Source of the DNA: Lathyrus oleraceus
Lineage: Eukaryota > Streptophyta > Magnoliopsida > Fabales > Fabaceae
Reading direction: 5' to 3'
Assembly (NCBI RefSeq): GCF_024323335.1
Contig: NC_066585.1
Location: 531,788,582 to 531,852,581 of the forward strand
Length of the DNA stretch: 64,000 nucleotides
In this document: piece after piece, positions 1 to 9,073 of the stretch
Numbering within the stretch: position 1 is the first letter of the stretch
Layout of the letters: the number at the start of each line of letters is the position of its first letter
Translations under genes and position numbers: made by a program
Notes under the pieces: model-generated
The model's input: the letters and a program-made list of their open reading frames with translations, nothing else
Told to the model about the DNA's origin: nothing
Databases searched by the model: none

Positions 1-21
1 ATTAAAAAGGAGACTAAATCG

Positions 22-570
22 GTGATTAAGTTGCCCTATCCTCAAAGAGTGACAAAGAAGGAACCAAGTGAGTCAGACTTTGAGAAATTCATGACAATGT
101 TTAAAAAGGTAGATGGTCATATGTATTTGTTTGAAGCACTCGAGAGAATGCACATGTACAATAAATTCATGGAAAAGGTAATGGCCGAAAAGAAACCAAC
201 AACAGAAGAACTGGTAGCCTGGAAGGAAAAGTATAGTGCATATTCATTGGAGTAAAAATTTCCAAACAAACAAAAGGATCCTAGAACGGTAACAGTACCA
301 TGCACAATTCAAGGAAGAACCTTCAAAAGGGCAATAATAGATTCTGGAGCTAGTGTGAGTTTGATGTCATTATCAATCTATCACAGGTTGGGCATTAAAA
401 ATGTCAGTGATACAAAGATAAATCTGAAGTTTGCGAATCACTCGAGAAAGGATGCATATGGTATAACAGAAGACATACTTGTAACAATAGAGGACTTGAG
501 TTTCCGGTTGATTTTGTGATCCTAGATATACCTGAAGATGATGAGGCACCATCATTCTGGATCAACCTTT
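22..570 (+). pseudogene. Athila-like gag-protease remnant
   Basis: An open stretch of 77 codons (22-255) resembles the gag-protease linker of Athila polyproteins (FEKFMTMFKKV..., LFEALERM, YNKFMEKVM). It ends at an in-frame TAA. The same frame continues into an aspartic protease with the active-site motif DSGASVSLM at about 341-367, followed by a hydrophobic flap-like segment. Near 500 the reading shifts frame into VDFVILDIPEDDEAP. It is broken again near 560, before a conserved tail that continues at 572. With one stop and two frame breaks it cannot give a functional protease. Confidence 0.7.
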
Positions 571-571
571 C

Positions 572-1258
572 ATGCAAACAAGTCGATGCAATCTCGACAT
601 GAACCAGGGCACGTTAACCTTGAAAGATCATGATAAAGAGATAACATTGAATGCTATTGAAGACCATGAGCTAGAGGAAGATACAAAATCTCACTATCAA
701 GTAGGCTTAATCAGGATAGAGGCGAGAAGGCAAAGTAACATACCAACATCAAAGAAAGGTACAGGAAGGCCCTCTCGACTCTCAGCACTGCCATTAGCCA
801 CCCTAAATGGAAAGACTCCCATCTCCATTCCAAAAACCAAGAGAAAGAAAAGAAAACGAAAACAAGGTAAGGAGATGGAGGTTAAAAAGGACTTGTGGCA
901 CAAAGGAATTCATACTGATGAAAGAGACAACTTCCTAGTTTCGGACAAGAGATGCAACAAGGTTTGGAGGCTGAAGTACCCCCATAACAAGGGGAATGAA
1001 CCGTCGAGCCATGTGACGTTAAACGAAGTGCTTCGTGGGAGGCAACCCACGCGTACTATTTCTAATTATTGTTTGTGTTTGTTTGTTATTTTAGGTTTGC
1101 ACAGTGCCTTGTATAAAAGGGAGAAGGTACTCATATGGAAAAAGTTGGAAAATGAGCAAAACAGCAGCCTGACACGGCCACCCGTGTCAGGAATACTGAA
1201 GGCCACGCCCAACCAAGAGAGTAGGCAGTGGCCTGACATGGCCGCCCGCGTCAGCTGA
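572..1258 (+). pseudogene. Protease tail joined to post-pol sequence (chimeric open frame)
   Basis: A 228-codon frame. Residues 1-45 (MQTSRCNLDMNQGTLTLK...) are the tail that follows the protease in Athila-type polyproteins. The middle is a lysine/arginine-rich stretch (KTKRKKRKRKQGK) that I do not recognise. From about residue 135 (WRLKYPHNKGNEPSSHV) the DNA is the conserved block found just after pol in Athila elements, read through as protein, and the end crosses the GACACGG hairpins. The whole RT-RNase H-integrase part is missing between these pieces. I read this as an internal deletion scar that happens to be open, not a gene selected to code. Confidence 0.55.
1002..1052 (+). other. Conserved Athila post-pol block (outer element)
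   Basis: The segment GTCGAGC...GACGTTAAA...GTGCTTCGTGGGAGGCAACCCA aligns with 8511-8560 just after the integrase stop of the nested Athila. The tail TGGG-AGGCAA-CCCA can form a short hairpin. I recall a similar block after pol in Athila-type elements of other plants. Its function is unknown to me. Confidence 0.65.
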
Positions 1259-1274
1259 CACGGCCCATGTCAGG
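1168..1274 (+). repeat. GACACGG hairpin cluster, post-pol copy
   Basis: Three inverted repeats. The first (1168-1191) has perfect 10-bp arms CCTGACACGG / CCGTGTCAGG around loop CCAC. The others are at 1232-1254 and 1254-1274 and are slightly imperfect. The same motif recurs in this element's LTR at 13766-13953. Confidence 0.8.
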
Positions 1275-1354
1275 CCTGCAAATTTGAAATTTGTTTGGAA
1301 AATTTGAATTTCGTGTGGGCATGTTGCACTTTCCGCCCCAACCCCCCTCAGTGG

Positions 1355-1359
1355 GGCAC
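1355..1359. other. Target-site duplication of nested Athila, left copy
   Basis: GGCAC directly before the 5' LTR is repeated directly after the 3' LTR at 12096-12100. Removing the insert rejoins the outer element. Confidence 0.95.
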
Positions 1360-1594
1360 TGTTAGATGCCCAAAAGTGCTTATTTGAGCTATCATATGTG
1401 GGCATCTTTCACTCTTTTGCCTGGCTAAAATTGTCAAAATCACATTTATTTTACATGGAATGCGTACATTGATAAACAAGCTTGGTGCCTTTGATGTGTT
1501 TGTTATTGTGCAGGAAAGGCATGAATTAATTGATAATAAAGACACAAGAGAATTGGCAAAGGAACCAAAGCAAAGGAGCATTTCATCTGCCAGC

Positions 1595-1963
1595 TCGCTA
1601 GGCGAGGATGTGGCGAAGCAAAACCTTCGCTAGGCGAGCTCCTGGCGAAAGGCTCCAGTAAATTGGTTAATTAATTCGCTAGGCGAACTGAAGGCGAAGT
1701 GGCAGCGAATTCAGTCTGTTTTGGTGAAATGAGCAGCCAGCACTAGCTCGCTAGGCGAGGCTCTAGCGAGTCCCCAGCGAGCATTCCAGTAGCAAAACCT
1801 CTCAACCTCGCTGGGGCGAGGGTTGAAGCGAGTTCTTCGCTAGGCGAAGGTCTGTTCGCTAGGCGAACATGACAGTTCCACAGGCCCAGTTTTCTCTGGG
1901 CGCAGGGGCATTTTGTGCCCATTTTTGGCCTTCGCTAGGCGAGCCATTCTGCTCGCCTAGCGA
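1595..1963 (+). repeat. TCGC-TAG-GCGA hairpin array in 5' LTR
   Basis: TCGCTAGGCGA occurs at 1595, 1627, 1676, 1748, 1837, 1856 and 1932, with an inverted copy at 1953 and a variant (TCGCTGGGGCGA) at 1808. Flanking bases differ between copies but usually keep pairing: C...G, T...A or T.G wobble. At 1854 the arms reach 7 bp (TGTTCGC / GCGAACA). Confidence 0.9.
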
Positions 1964-1985
1964 ACGTGACAGTTCTGCACTTGTC

Positions 1986-1991
1986 TATAAG
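1986..1991 (+). promoter_or_regulatory. Putative LTR TATA box
   Basis: TATAAG in the context GTCTATAAGTAGC, about 625 bp into the LTR. It is the best core-promoter candidate and lies immediately after the hairpin array. Confidence 0.6.
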
Positions 1992-2867
1992 TAGCAGGTG
2001 CCACTTTTTGAGGCCAGACCACTTTTTACCAACTTTTCCATTTTTTGTACTTTCTCTTAGATATTTTACAGCATTGTTAGGAGGGATTTTGGGTGCCCTA
2101 ATATCATTTCTCTTCATCTAGCAACCATCTTCCACAAAAAGAAGGTGGATTCCCATCCAACTTCGATCATTCGACTTGGATGTTGATCAACCCTCTTTTC
2201 TTACTTGCCGACCAAGCTACCATGAAAATGAGTAGCTAAGTCTCCATTTGTCAAGGTTAGATGTAGGTGATTTCCAAGCTTTGTGTGTAAATGTAAGGAT
2301 CCTCATTTGTAAACTCTTTAACGGTAAATATATGATGAAAACTTTGTTTCTATTTAAAAACTCTTTGTGTTGGTATTTGATCGAGAGATGTTTACCGATT
2401 CTTGACCTAGGTTTTCATCCAAACTTGTTTGTTAGCTAGAGATAGTAACGAATGATTTTGTTCACCATAAGGTTGAACCAAAACGTTGTCTTTTTGATAG
2501 ATTGTGTTCGAGAGAAACAATGGATCAAAAATGACAAAACTCACAATGGGTGTTCGAGAGAAACGCATTGAGAGGACTTTGTGAAATTATTTATCATCTA
2601 AAGGAGTTTATAAGATTGTTGACCGAGCAAATGCATGCAAAGCAAATGTAATCATTGAAACCTAACTTTGACAATATTTCTCATATTGATCAAAACGTAA
2701 CTTTTACCGCAATTAATTACTTTGTATGCAAGATAACTTGATTAAAACCCAAAACCCTAGTGTTACTTTAAGTTAAGATTAATTCAACCATTGAACGGCA
2801 GTAATATCTTACAATCTCTGTGGATACGATAACAAAACCCGACACTTAAAAACTGTCTTCAACAAAA

Positions 2868-2885
2868 TGGCGCCGTTGCCGGGGA
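2868..2885 (+). other. Primer-binding site, tRNA-Asp type
   Basis: TGGCGCCGTTGCCGGGGA lies 3 nt after the 5' LTR. It is complementary to the 3' end of plant tRNA-Asp, the primer known for Athila elements. Confidence 0.93.
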
Positions 2886-2990
2886 TTGTAAATTGATATT
2901 GCGAGCATCGCATTGGTTGTTTAAGTTTTAGCTTGTGAATTTTTGACTTGTGCTTGTAATTTGTTTGGTTTAGTGTGCAGCTTTCGTTTT

Positions 2991-4010
2991 ATGCGAGGGA
3001 AAATCCCTGTGGACGAACTTCTTTTTGATCCTGAGATCGAGAGAACCGCAAGGAGGCTCAATAGCAAAACAAGACGTAGGAGGCAACAGGCTAGGCAACG
3101 CCAAGAGCAAGGAGAAAGTTCTTCAACCACCAATCCACTCACATTCGTACCAAACATGGAGCCACAACCACCACCACCGATTTCTACTCCATGTATCAAC
3201 AGTCCAAGGAACACCGCTCAGTTTGCTAACCACACAGGAAGGCAAGCTGAGATGAAGACGGGAACTCTGAATTTATTGTATGGGAGTCCATTCACCGGAA
3301 TGGACCATGAAGACCCATTTGCTTTTCTCACAAAATTCTATGAGATAGCATTGGCTGCCGGAGTGGATCAGGCTCAGGAGCTTCCGTTGTTCAGACGTTT
3401 ATTTCCTCACGCTTTGCTCGGTAAAGCAAAGGATTGGTACCTCGATCAAACACCCGCCGTAATGACAGATTGGAATGTGTTAGAAGAGAAATTCATTGAA
3501 AGATTTTTCTCTCATAACCGATTCATGGAATCAAAGACGGCCATCTCGGTGTTTTCTCAAGGAACCAATGAATCTTTGAATGAAGCGTGGGAGAGATTCA
3601 AGTCCATGCTTAGGAAATGCAAAGGGCATGGATTTGATGAATTAACTCAAATCCATATCTTCCGAAATGGACTTCAACCAAACTGTAAGACGTTGTTGGA
3701 TGCCACCTCGGGTGGCTCGTTGATGTCAAAAAGTGCCGAAGAAGCCACAAACATTATCAATCGCATGGCTTTGAATGATCTTCAAAGTCAAAGTCGTGGA
3801 AATTCTTTGAAGAAAGCGGGAGTGCTTGAGTTAGGGACGAATGATGCCATACTTGCCCAAAACAAGCTCATCTCACAACAAGTGGAACTTTTAACGCAAC
3901 AAATCAAAGAGTTAAGAGAACCGTCAAAAGCTAAACAAATAGCTTGTTGTGAACTTTGTAAAGGTGAACATGACACCGGATTTTGTCCACCTCCCGTTTT
4001 GACGAAGTAA
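2991..4010 (+). CDS. gag: Athila Gag (frameshifted from the rest of the polyprotein)
   Basis: Gag forms the virus-like particle and packages element RNA. The frame is open from 2943, but the first ATG (MRGKIPVDEL, at 2991) is the better start, giving about 339 residues. The N-terminus is basic (RRRRQQARQRQ). The Retrotrans_gag-type domain runs from about residue 85 to 275 (FLTKFYEIA, GKAKDWYLDQTP, FFSHNRFMESK, ESLNEAWERFKSML). Near the C-terminus CELCKGEHDTGFC is a nucleocapsid zinc knuckle of spacing C-x2-C-x3-H-x4-C, one residue shorter than the usual CCHC. The frame stops at 4008-4010, where the downstream product continues in the -1 frame. The break sits at a T-run (GTTTTG), consistent with loss of one T. 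Confidence 0.85.
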   Translation: MRGKIPVDELLFDPEIERTARRLNSKTRRRRQQARQRQEQGESSSTTNPLTFVPNMEPQPPPPISTPCINSPRNTAQFANHTGRQAEMKTGTLNLLYGSPFTGMDHEDPFAFLTKFYEIALAAGVDQAQELPLFRRLFPHALLGKAKDWYLDQTPAVMTDWNVLEEKFIERFFSHNRFMESKTAISVFSQGTNESLNEAWERFKSMLRKCKGHGFDELTQIHIFRNGLQPNCKTLLDATSGGSLMSKSAEEATNIINRMALNDLQSQSRGNSLKKAGVLELGTNDAILAQNKLISQQVELLTQQIKELREPSKAKQIACCELCKGEHDTGFCPPPVLTK

Positions 4011-5206
4011 ATTACATGGCCAATCAACGGGACTATCAACCAAGACAACAACAACCTTATCAACCGCACCCTCAACAACAACAACAACAATTCCAAGGGA
4101 ACCAAGGGTTCCAACCTAGAAGCAACTATTATCATAACCAAGGTTATGGAGGTGGTTCTTCTAGCCGTCAAAATCCTCCCCAAAATCCGTATCAATCTCA
4201 ACAACCGCCGGTAGTCAATTCTAAATTGGAAGAGACATTGACGCAATTCATGCAAATGTCAATGGCCAATCAAAAGAGTAATGACGCGGCCATAAAAAAT
4301 CTTGAAACTCAAGTTGGGCAACTTGCCAAGCAACTAGCTGAACACAAAACCGGTCCTTCTTTCTCGGCCAATACGCAAACAAATCCTAAGGAGCATTGTA
4401 AGGCGATTGTGACGAGAAGTGGAAGGGAGTTGGGTAGTGAAAACGAAAAAAGAGTGGAGAGTGAAAAAAGAGAGAAAGAGAAGGAGATTGAGGAGGAGAT
4501 AGTGGAAGAAAATGTTGATGGTGAAGTAGGAGTGTGGAGTGATGAGGAAGTAGTTGAAAATGATAAAAATAATGGTGAAGTTGAAAATGAAAAAAATGTG
4601 GAGATTGAGGAGAATAAAAATGATGAGGTAATAAGGGAGGTAGTGAAGAAGCCGAGATGGAAAAGCGCTAGAGTAGCGAAAGGGAAGGAGGTAGTGAGCG
4701 CTACTCCTGTCCAAAACCTTCCTTACCCTCATGCCCCTTCCAAAAGGGAAAATGAACGGCATTACGCCCGGTTCATGGATATTTTTAAGCAATTACAAAT
4801 AAACATTCCGTTTGCTGAAGCTTTGGAACAAATGCCAAAGTATGCCAAGTTCATGAAGGACATACTAACCAAAAAGCGGAGGTATACGGAACCGGAGACC
4901 ATCGTCCTTGATGCGAGCTGTAGTGCCATCATTCAAAGGACGCTTCCTAAGAAAGAGGTTGATCCGGGAAGAGTTACATTGCCGGTTAAAATTGGTGATG
5001 TGTATGTCGGAAAGGGACTTATTGACTTGGGGTCGAGCATAAATCTTATACCTTTGTCAATTATCAAGAGGCTTGGCAACATCGAGATTAAGTCCATCCG
5101 AATGACATTACAATTGGCGGATAAGTCGACGACCCATCCTCATGGCGTAGCCCAAGATGTGTTGGTGAAGGTCGACAAATTCTTTTTCCGGTGGATTTTA
5201 TTGTAA
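3983..5206 (+). CDS. Athila Gag C-terminal linker and aspartic protease
   Basis: This continues the polyprotein in the -1 frame after the zinc knuckle. It has no ATG at its left edge and real homology starts near EVNYMANQ. The order is a glutamine/proline-rich linker (residues about 15-80), a predicted coiled segment, a strongly charged Glu/Lys region (about 150-225), then the protease with active-site motif DLGSSINLIPLS near residue 350. The usual family motif is D-S/L-G-A-S; here serine replaces alanine. The protease flap and C-terminus continue after another -1 shift in the T-run at about 5182-5186 (CTTTTTCC). Confidence 0.82.
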   Translation: MSTSRFDEVNYMANQRDYQPRQQQPYQPHPQQQQQQFQGNQGFQPRSNYYHNQGYGGGSSSRQNPPQNPYQSQQPPVVNSKLEETLTQFMQMSMANQKSNDAAIKNLETQVGQLAKQLAEHKTGPSFSANTQTNPKEHCKAIVTRSGRELGSENEKRVESEKREKEKEIEEEIVEENVDGEVGVWSDEEVVENDKNNGEVENEKNVEIEENKNDEVIREVVKKPRWKSARVAKGKEVVSATPVQNLPYPHAPSKRENERHYARFMDIFKQLQINIPFAEALEQMPKYAKFMKDILTKKRRYTEPETIVLDASCSAIIQRTLPKKEVDPGRVTLPVKIGDVYVGKGLIDLGSSINLIPLSIIKRLGNIEIKSIRMTLQLADKSTTHPHGVAQDVLVKVDKFFFRWILL

Positions 5207-6780
5207 TTGATATGGAGGAAGATGATGATGCTCCACTCATATTGGGCCGACCATTCATGAAGACCGCAAGAATGATGATTGATGTTGATGACGGTTTAAT
5301 GAAGGTGCGTGTTCAAAATGAGGAGGTCACCTTTGATCTATTCGAGGCGATGAAGCATTCCAAGGATAGACATGATAGCTTTCGAATCGATGTGATCGAA
5401 GACGCTATTATGGAAGTTTCAAAGCATATTCACGAGATATCTCCTATGGAGTTAGCTCTCGACGACTCATTGGAGGTTTTCACTGTTGAAGAGGAGCTAG
5501 CTCTTGAGGAATGCTTGAAGGAACTTGATAGCTTGGAAGACCTACAACCGTGGGAAGTAGAGGAAGAAAATTTGAAGAAGGAGGTAATTGACGAGAAAGC
5601 GTCAATTGAATTAAAAGAGTTACCTTCGACGTTGAAATATGTATTCCTTGATGATACCGAGGACAAGCCGGTTATCATAAGCAACCTTTTGACAATTGAA
5701 GAAGAAGCCCGTCTCATATTTGTGCTAAAGACCAATCAAGAAGCTATGGGTTGGACTCTTTCCGATCTTAAAGGAATTAGTCCATCCTATTGTATGCACA
5801 AGATTTTGATGGAGGAGGATTTCAAGCCGGTGGCTCAACCACAACGCCGCTTAAATCCTACAATGAAAGAGGTTGTAAGAAAGGAAGTGGTGAAGCTTTT
5901 GGATGCGGGAATGATTTACCCGATCTCGGATAGTCCGTGGGTTAGTCCCGTGCATGTGGTTCCGAAGAAGGGTGGAATGACCGTAATCCGTAATGACAAA
6001 GACGAATTGATCCCGACTAAAGTTGCCACGGGATGGAGAATGTGTATAGATTATAGACGGTTGAATACCGCGACTCGTAAGGACCATTTTCCACTCCCAT
6101 TTATGGATCAAATGCTTGAAAGACTATCGGGCCAACAATACTACTGTTTTTTAGACGGCTACTCCGGGTACAACCAAATTGCGGTTGACCCGGTTGATCA
6201 TGAGAAGACGGCTTTCACGTGTCCGTTTGGAGTGTTCGCATACAGAAAAATGCCTTTTGGGCTTTGCAATGCGCCGGCGACATTCCAACGATGTGTCCAA
6301 GCTATTTTTGCCGATCTAATAGAGAAAACAATGGAAGTCTTCATGGATGACTTCTCGGTGTTTGGTGGGACGTTTAGTCTATGCTTGGCAAATTTGAAGA
6401 CGGTGTTGGAAAGGTGTGTGAAGACTAATTTGGTGCTAAATTGGGAAAAGTGTCACTTTATGGTGACCGAGGGGATTGTGCTAGGCCACAAAGTTTCTAA
6501 AATGGGGCTTGAAGTGGATAGAGCTAAGGTTGACGTAATTGAAAAATTACCCCCTCCGGTTAATGTGAAGGGCATCCGTAGTTTTTTGGGGCACGCGGGG
6601 TTCTACCGGCGCTTCATTAAGGACTTCTCAAAGGTGGCTAAACCTTTGAGCAATTTACTCGCCAAAGATCAGGTATTTCTCTTCACCGACGATTGTTTGC
6701 AAGCTTTCGAGGTTTTAAAAGAAAAATTGGTTACCGCTCCAATAATAGTCGCTCCCGATTGGAATGAAAATTTGAACTAA
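5191..6780 (+). CDS. Athila protease end and reverse transcriptase
   Basis: Residues 1-40 complete the protease ([20 protein letters not shown]). An acidic connector follows to about residue 190. The Ty3-type RT then runs from about 215 to 470: [66 protein letters not shown], and the catalytic box [10 protein letters not shown] (F-M-D-D, an accepted Y-x-D-D variant with both aspartates). The thumb and connection follow ([25 protein letters not shown]). The frame ends at TAA 6778-6780 just before RNase H, after a short T-run. RT copies element RNA primed from the PBS. Confidence 0.9.
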   Translation: MDFIVIDMEEDDDAPLILGRPFMKTARMMIDVDDGLMKVRVQNEEVTFDLFEAMKHSKDRHDSFRIDVIEDAIMEVSKHIHEISPMELALDDSLEVFTVEEELALEECLKELDSLEDLQPWEVEEENLKKEVIDEKASIELKELPSTLKYVFLDDTEDKPVIISNLLTIEEEARLIFVLKTNQEAMGWTLSDLKGISPSYCMHKILMEEDFKPVAQPQRRLNPTMKEVVRKEVVKLLDAGMIYPISDSPWVSPVHVVPKKGGMTVIRNDKDELIPTKVATGWRMCIDYRRLNTATRKDHFPLPFMDQMLERLSGQQYYCFLDGYSGYNQIAVDPVDHEKTAFTCPFGVFAYRKMPFGLCNAPATFQRCVQAIFADLIEKTMEVFMDDFSVFGGTFSLCLANLKTVLERCVKTNLVLNWEKCHFMVTEGIVLGHKVSKMGLEVDRAKVDVIEKLPPPVNVKGIRSFLGHAGFYRRFIKDFSKVAKPLSNLLAKDQVFLFTDDCLQAFEVLKEKLVTAPIIVAPDWNENLN

Positions 6781-8117
6781 TGTGTGACGCGAGTGACTAT
6801 GCCGTTGGAGCGGTACTTGGCCAAAGAAAGGACAAAACTTTTCATGCGATACACTATGCGAGTAAGGTTCTAAACGAGGCTCAAATTAATTATGCCACAA
6901 CGGAAAAAGAACTACTTGCTATAGTGTATGCGCTAGAAAAGTTTAGGTCCTATCTTATAGGGTCTAAAGTCGTGGTGTACACCGACCACGCGGCGATTAA
7001 ATATCTGCTGACCAAGCCGGATTCGAAGCAAAGGCTCATCCGTTGGATCCTCTTGTTACAAGAATTCGATGTCGAAATTAAAGACAAGAAGGGGTCGGAA
7101 AACTTGGTAGCGGATCATTTATCCCGCTTGGTGAATGTCGAGGTTACCGCATCTAAAAAGGAAATCCGGGAAGAATTTCCTGATGAAAAATTGTTTAAGG
7201 TTCAAGTTAGGCCGTGGTTTGCAGACTTTGCAAACCACAAGGCTAGTGGTTGTGTGCCGGCCGACCTAACTTCGAACCAAAAGAGGAAGTTCCTTTCGGA
7301 TGCGAAGTATTATGTTTGGGACGACCCATACTTGTTTAAGTTGGGTAGCGATAACCTGTTAAGGAGATGCGTAACTGGTGATGAAGCCCAGAGCATCCTT
7401 TGGCATTGTCACAACTCGCCTTATGGCGGTCATTATAATGGGGTTAGAACGGCCACAAAAATTCTTCAATCGGGATTTTATTGGCCAACTATTTTTAAAG
7501 ACGCACACACCCATGCGCAAAGTTGTGACAGTTGCCAAAGAAGTGGTGGGATAGGTAAGAGAGATGAGATGCCTCTCCAAAATATCCAAGAAGTGGAAGT
7601 GTTCGATTGTTGGGGCATAGATTTTGTTGGACCTTTCCCACCCTCTTACGGGAATGAGTACATGCTTGTAGCTGTTGATTATGTCTCTAAGTGGGTTGAG
7701 GCGATTGCCTCACCTCGGGCGGATGCCAAAACGGTGATAAAATTTCTAAAGAAAAACATCTTTTCCCGTTTTGGAACACCCCGAGTGTTGATAAGTGACG
7801 GAGGGTCACACTTTTGCAATGCACCTTTGGAAACAATTCTAAAACATTATGGTGTGTCGCATAGGGTGACAACTCCGTACCACCCTCAGGCTAACGGGCA
7901 AGCGGAGGTCTCTAATCGAGAGATTAAGAGAATCCTAGAAAAAACCGTGTCTAATTCTAAAAAAGAGTGGTCCCAAAAATTGGACGAAGCATTATGGGCC
8001 TACCGTACGGCCTTTAAAGCTCCAATTGGCCTAACTCCGTTTCAATTGGTATTTGGTAAAACTTGCCATTTGCCGGTTGAATTGGAGCACAAGGCCTTGT
8101 GGGCCCTAAAATTTTAA
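6780..8117 (+). CDS. Athila RNase H and integrase core
   Basis: The RNase H comes first ([57 protein letters not shown]), with the D-E-D-D type acidic residues visible. The integrase follows. Its HHCC zinc-binding N-terminus is at about residues 205-255 ([13 protein letters not shown]...CDSCQRSG), and its DDE core is at about 280-400 ([30 protein letters not shown]), with all three catalytic acids. There is one RNase H only, as expected for Athila. The first codon follows a -1 shift. The frame closes at 8117 in LWALKF, where a T-run again lies at the break. Confidence 0.9.
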   Translation: MCDASDYAVGAVLGQRKDKTFHAIHYASKVLNEAQINYATTEKELLAIVYALEKFRSYLIGSKVVVYTDHAAIKYLLTKPDSKQRLIRWILLLQEFDVEIKDKKGSENLVADHLSRLVNVEVTASKKEIREEFPDEKLFKVQVRPWFADFANHKASGCVPADLTSNQKRKFLSDAKYYVWDDPYLFKLGSDNLLRRCVTGDEAQSILWHCHNSPYGGHYNGVRTATKILQSGFYWPTIFKDAHTHAQSCDSCQRSGGIGKRDEMPLQNIQEVEVFDCWGIDFVGPFPPSYGNEYMLVAVDYVSKWVEAIASPRADAKTVIKFLKKNIFSRFGTPRVLISDGGSHFCNAPLETILKHYGVSHRVTTPYHPQANGQAEVSNREIKRILEKTVSNSKKEWSQKLDEALWAYRTAFKAPIGLTPFQLVFGKTCHLPVELEHKALWALKF

Positions 8118-8500
8118 ATTTTGAACATGAGTTGGCCGGTAACAAAAGGAAAGTACAACTACTTGAGTTGGAGGAGATGCGCAATGCCGCATACCACTCA
8201 AGTTGGTTGTACAAGGAAAAAGCAAAGAAGTATCATGACAAGAAGATCCGGACCAAAGAATTTGTGCCCGGACAATTGGTCCTATTGTTCAACTCCCGGT
8301 TGAAGTTGTTTCCCGGGAAGTTGAAATCGAAATGGTCCGGGCCATTTCGGGTGAAAGAAGTAAAAGAGTACGGGGCCGTTATCATTGAAGACATGGACGA
8401 GAAAGACAGTTGGACCGTGAACGGCCAACGATTGAAAGTGTATCTCGGCGGTCATGTGGATCGCGAGAGTTGTGCTCAGCCGCTCGATGCTCCTCTGTGA
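8099..8500 (+). CDS. Athila integrase C-terminal domain
   Basis: About 125 residues carry the integrase C-terminal beta-barrel ([21 protein letters not shown]) after a helical segment ([27 protein letters not shown]), in the frame -1 to the catalytic core. No chromodomain is seen, as in other Athila/Tat elements. The real junction with the core is at about 8105-8115. The left edge is a GTG, not a genuine start. The TGA stop at 8498-8500 lies in a hairpin. Confidence 0.85.
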   Translation: MGPKILNFEHELAGNKRKVQLLELEEMRNAAYHSSWLYKEKAKKYHDKKIRTKEFVPGQLVLLFNSRLKLFPGKLKSKWSGPFRVKEVKEYGAVIIEDMDEKDSWTVNGQRLKVYLGGHVDRESCAQPLDAPL

Positions 8501-8506
8501 GCATCG
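8485..8506 (+). other. Hairpin enclosing the pol stop codon
   Basis: A perfect 8-bp inverted repeat, CGATGCTC (8485-8492) and GAGCATCG (8499-8506), with loop CTCTGT. The TGA stop overlaps the loop/stem junction. Confidence 0.6.
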
Positions 8507-8510
8507 CACC

Positions 8511-8560
8511 GTCGAGCTTAGCCGACGTTAAACAAGCGCTAGTTGGGAGGCACCCCAACA
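8511..8560 (+). other. Conserved Athila post-pol block (nested element)
   Basis: GTCGAGC...GACGTTAAACAAGCGCT..TTGGGAGGCACCCCAA matches the block at 1002-1052 of the outer element. Location relative to the pol end and primary sequence are both kept. Confidence 0.65.
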
Positions 8561-8675
8561 TTGTAAGTATTTCCTGTTTTATGTTTGATGTTGTATGAGT
8601 ATTGTGTGCTTTTTCAGGCTGGATGACATGCAAGTGCTGCATTTGCAAAAGCACTTGCTGTCATGCTCGCTTGCA

Positions 8676-8738
8676 GCTCGCTAGGCGAGGCTGCAGCGAG
8701 CGCGCTCGCTGGCTGCTCGCTAGGCGAGGCAGTAGCGA
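8676..8738 (+). repeat. TCGC-TAG-GCGA hairpin cluster, post-pol copy
   Basis: Two copies of GCTCGCTAGGCGAGGC (8676-8691 and 8715-8730) flank the perfect palindrome AGCGAGCGCGCTCGCT (8695-8710). This is the LTR motif of the same element, repeated outside the LTR. Confidence 0.85.
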
Positions 8739-8875
8739 GCGCACCAGAACTGTTATATTTAAACAGTTCAGCAGGGCAGTTTTGCCCTTACCCTAAAAAT
8801 TCTTCTAAACTGCTCTGCTGAAGTGTGCGATTTCCCTTCTCAAATTCTCTACTGTGCATCCATATCAACAACAGT

Positions 8876-9073
8876 ATGCAGAGGTTGGAGCTGCAAGGTA
8901 ATGACCCCTCCGGTGCTCGTGCATTGTTAGCGCGTGAGCAGTTTATGCTCAACGCTAATTGGCCTGTGGACAGGCCAGTTTATTCGGAGGGGGTGGACGC
9001 TACTGCTGATGATGATGATGAGGATGATGATGAGGCTACCGGTTCTGAGGCCGGTAGTGAGGAGGAGTCTTGA
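8876..9073 (+). CDS. Small acidic open frame in the Athila 3' region
   Basis: 65 codons from ATG 8876, starting MQRLELQGNDPSGARALLAREQF and ending in an Asp/Glu-rich tail (ADDDDEDDDEATGSEAGSEEES). It occupies the place of the env-like gene of some legume Athila elements. No membrane segment, signal peptide or furin-like site is visible, so I do not call it env. It may be a relic of that ORF or an unrelated leader-type ORF. The frame upstream of the ATG is open for 17 more codons. Confidence 0.35.
   Translation: MQRLELQGNDPSGARALLAREQFMLNANWPVDRPVYSEGVDATADDDDEDDDEATGSEAGSEEES

Larger units (their letters stand above)
1..1359 (+). mobile_element. Outer Athila-like LTR retrotransposon, internal part left of the nested insertion
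   Basis: This is the left half of an Athila-like element. It resumes at 12096 and ends with the LTR at 13480-14487. Seen here are a gag/protease remnant, a post-pol conserved block and a hairpin cluster. RT, RNase H and integrase are absent: sequence passes within about 400 bp from the protease tail to the post-pol block. The copy is therefore a non-autonomous or internally deleted derivative. Its 5' LTR and gag start lie left of the window. Confidence 0.8.
1360..2864 (+). repeat. 5' LTR of nested Athila
   Basis: Starts TGTTAGATGCCC and ends CTTCAACA. It has a TATA-like TATAAG at 1986 and a hairpin array just upstream (1595-1963). The short open frames inside are mirrored identically in the 3' LTR and are not genes. 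Confidence 0.97.

Noticed and set aside
3983..4010. Programmed -1 frameshift between Gag and Pol
   Set aside because: The same kind of -1 break recurs three more times inside pol domains, at T-runs; loss of a base or an assembly error explains all four better.
8876..9073. Env-like gene of the nested Athila
   Set aside because: No signal peptide, transmembrane segment or length comparable with env-like ORFs.
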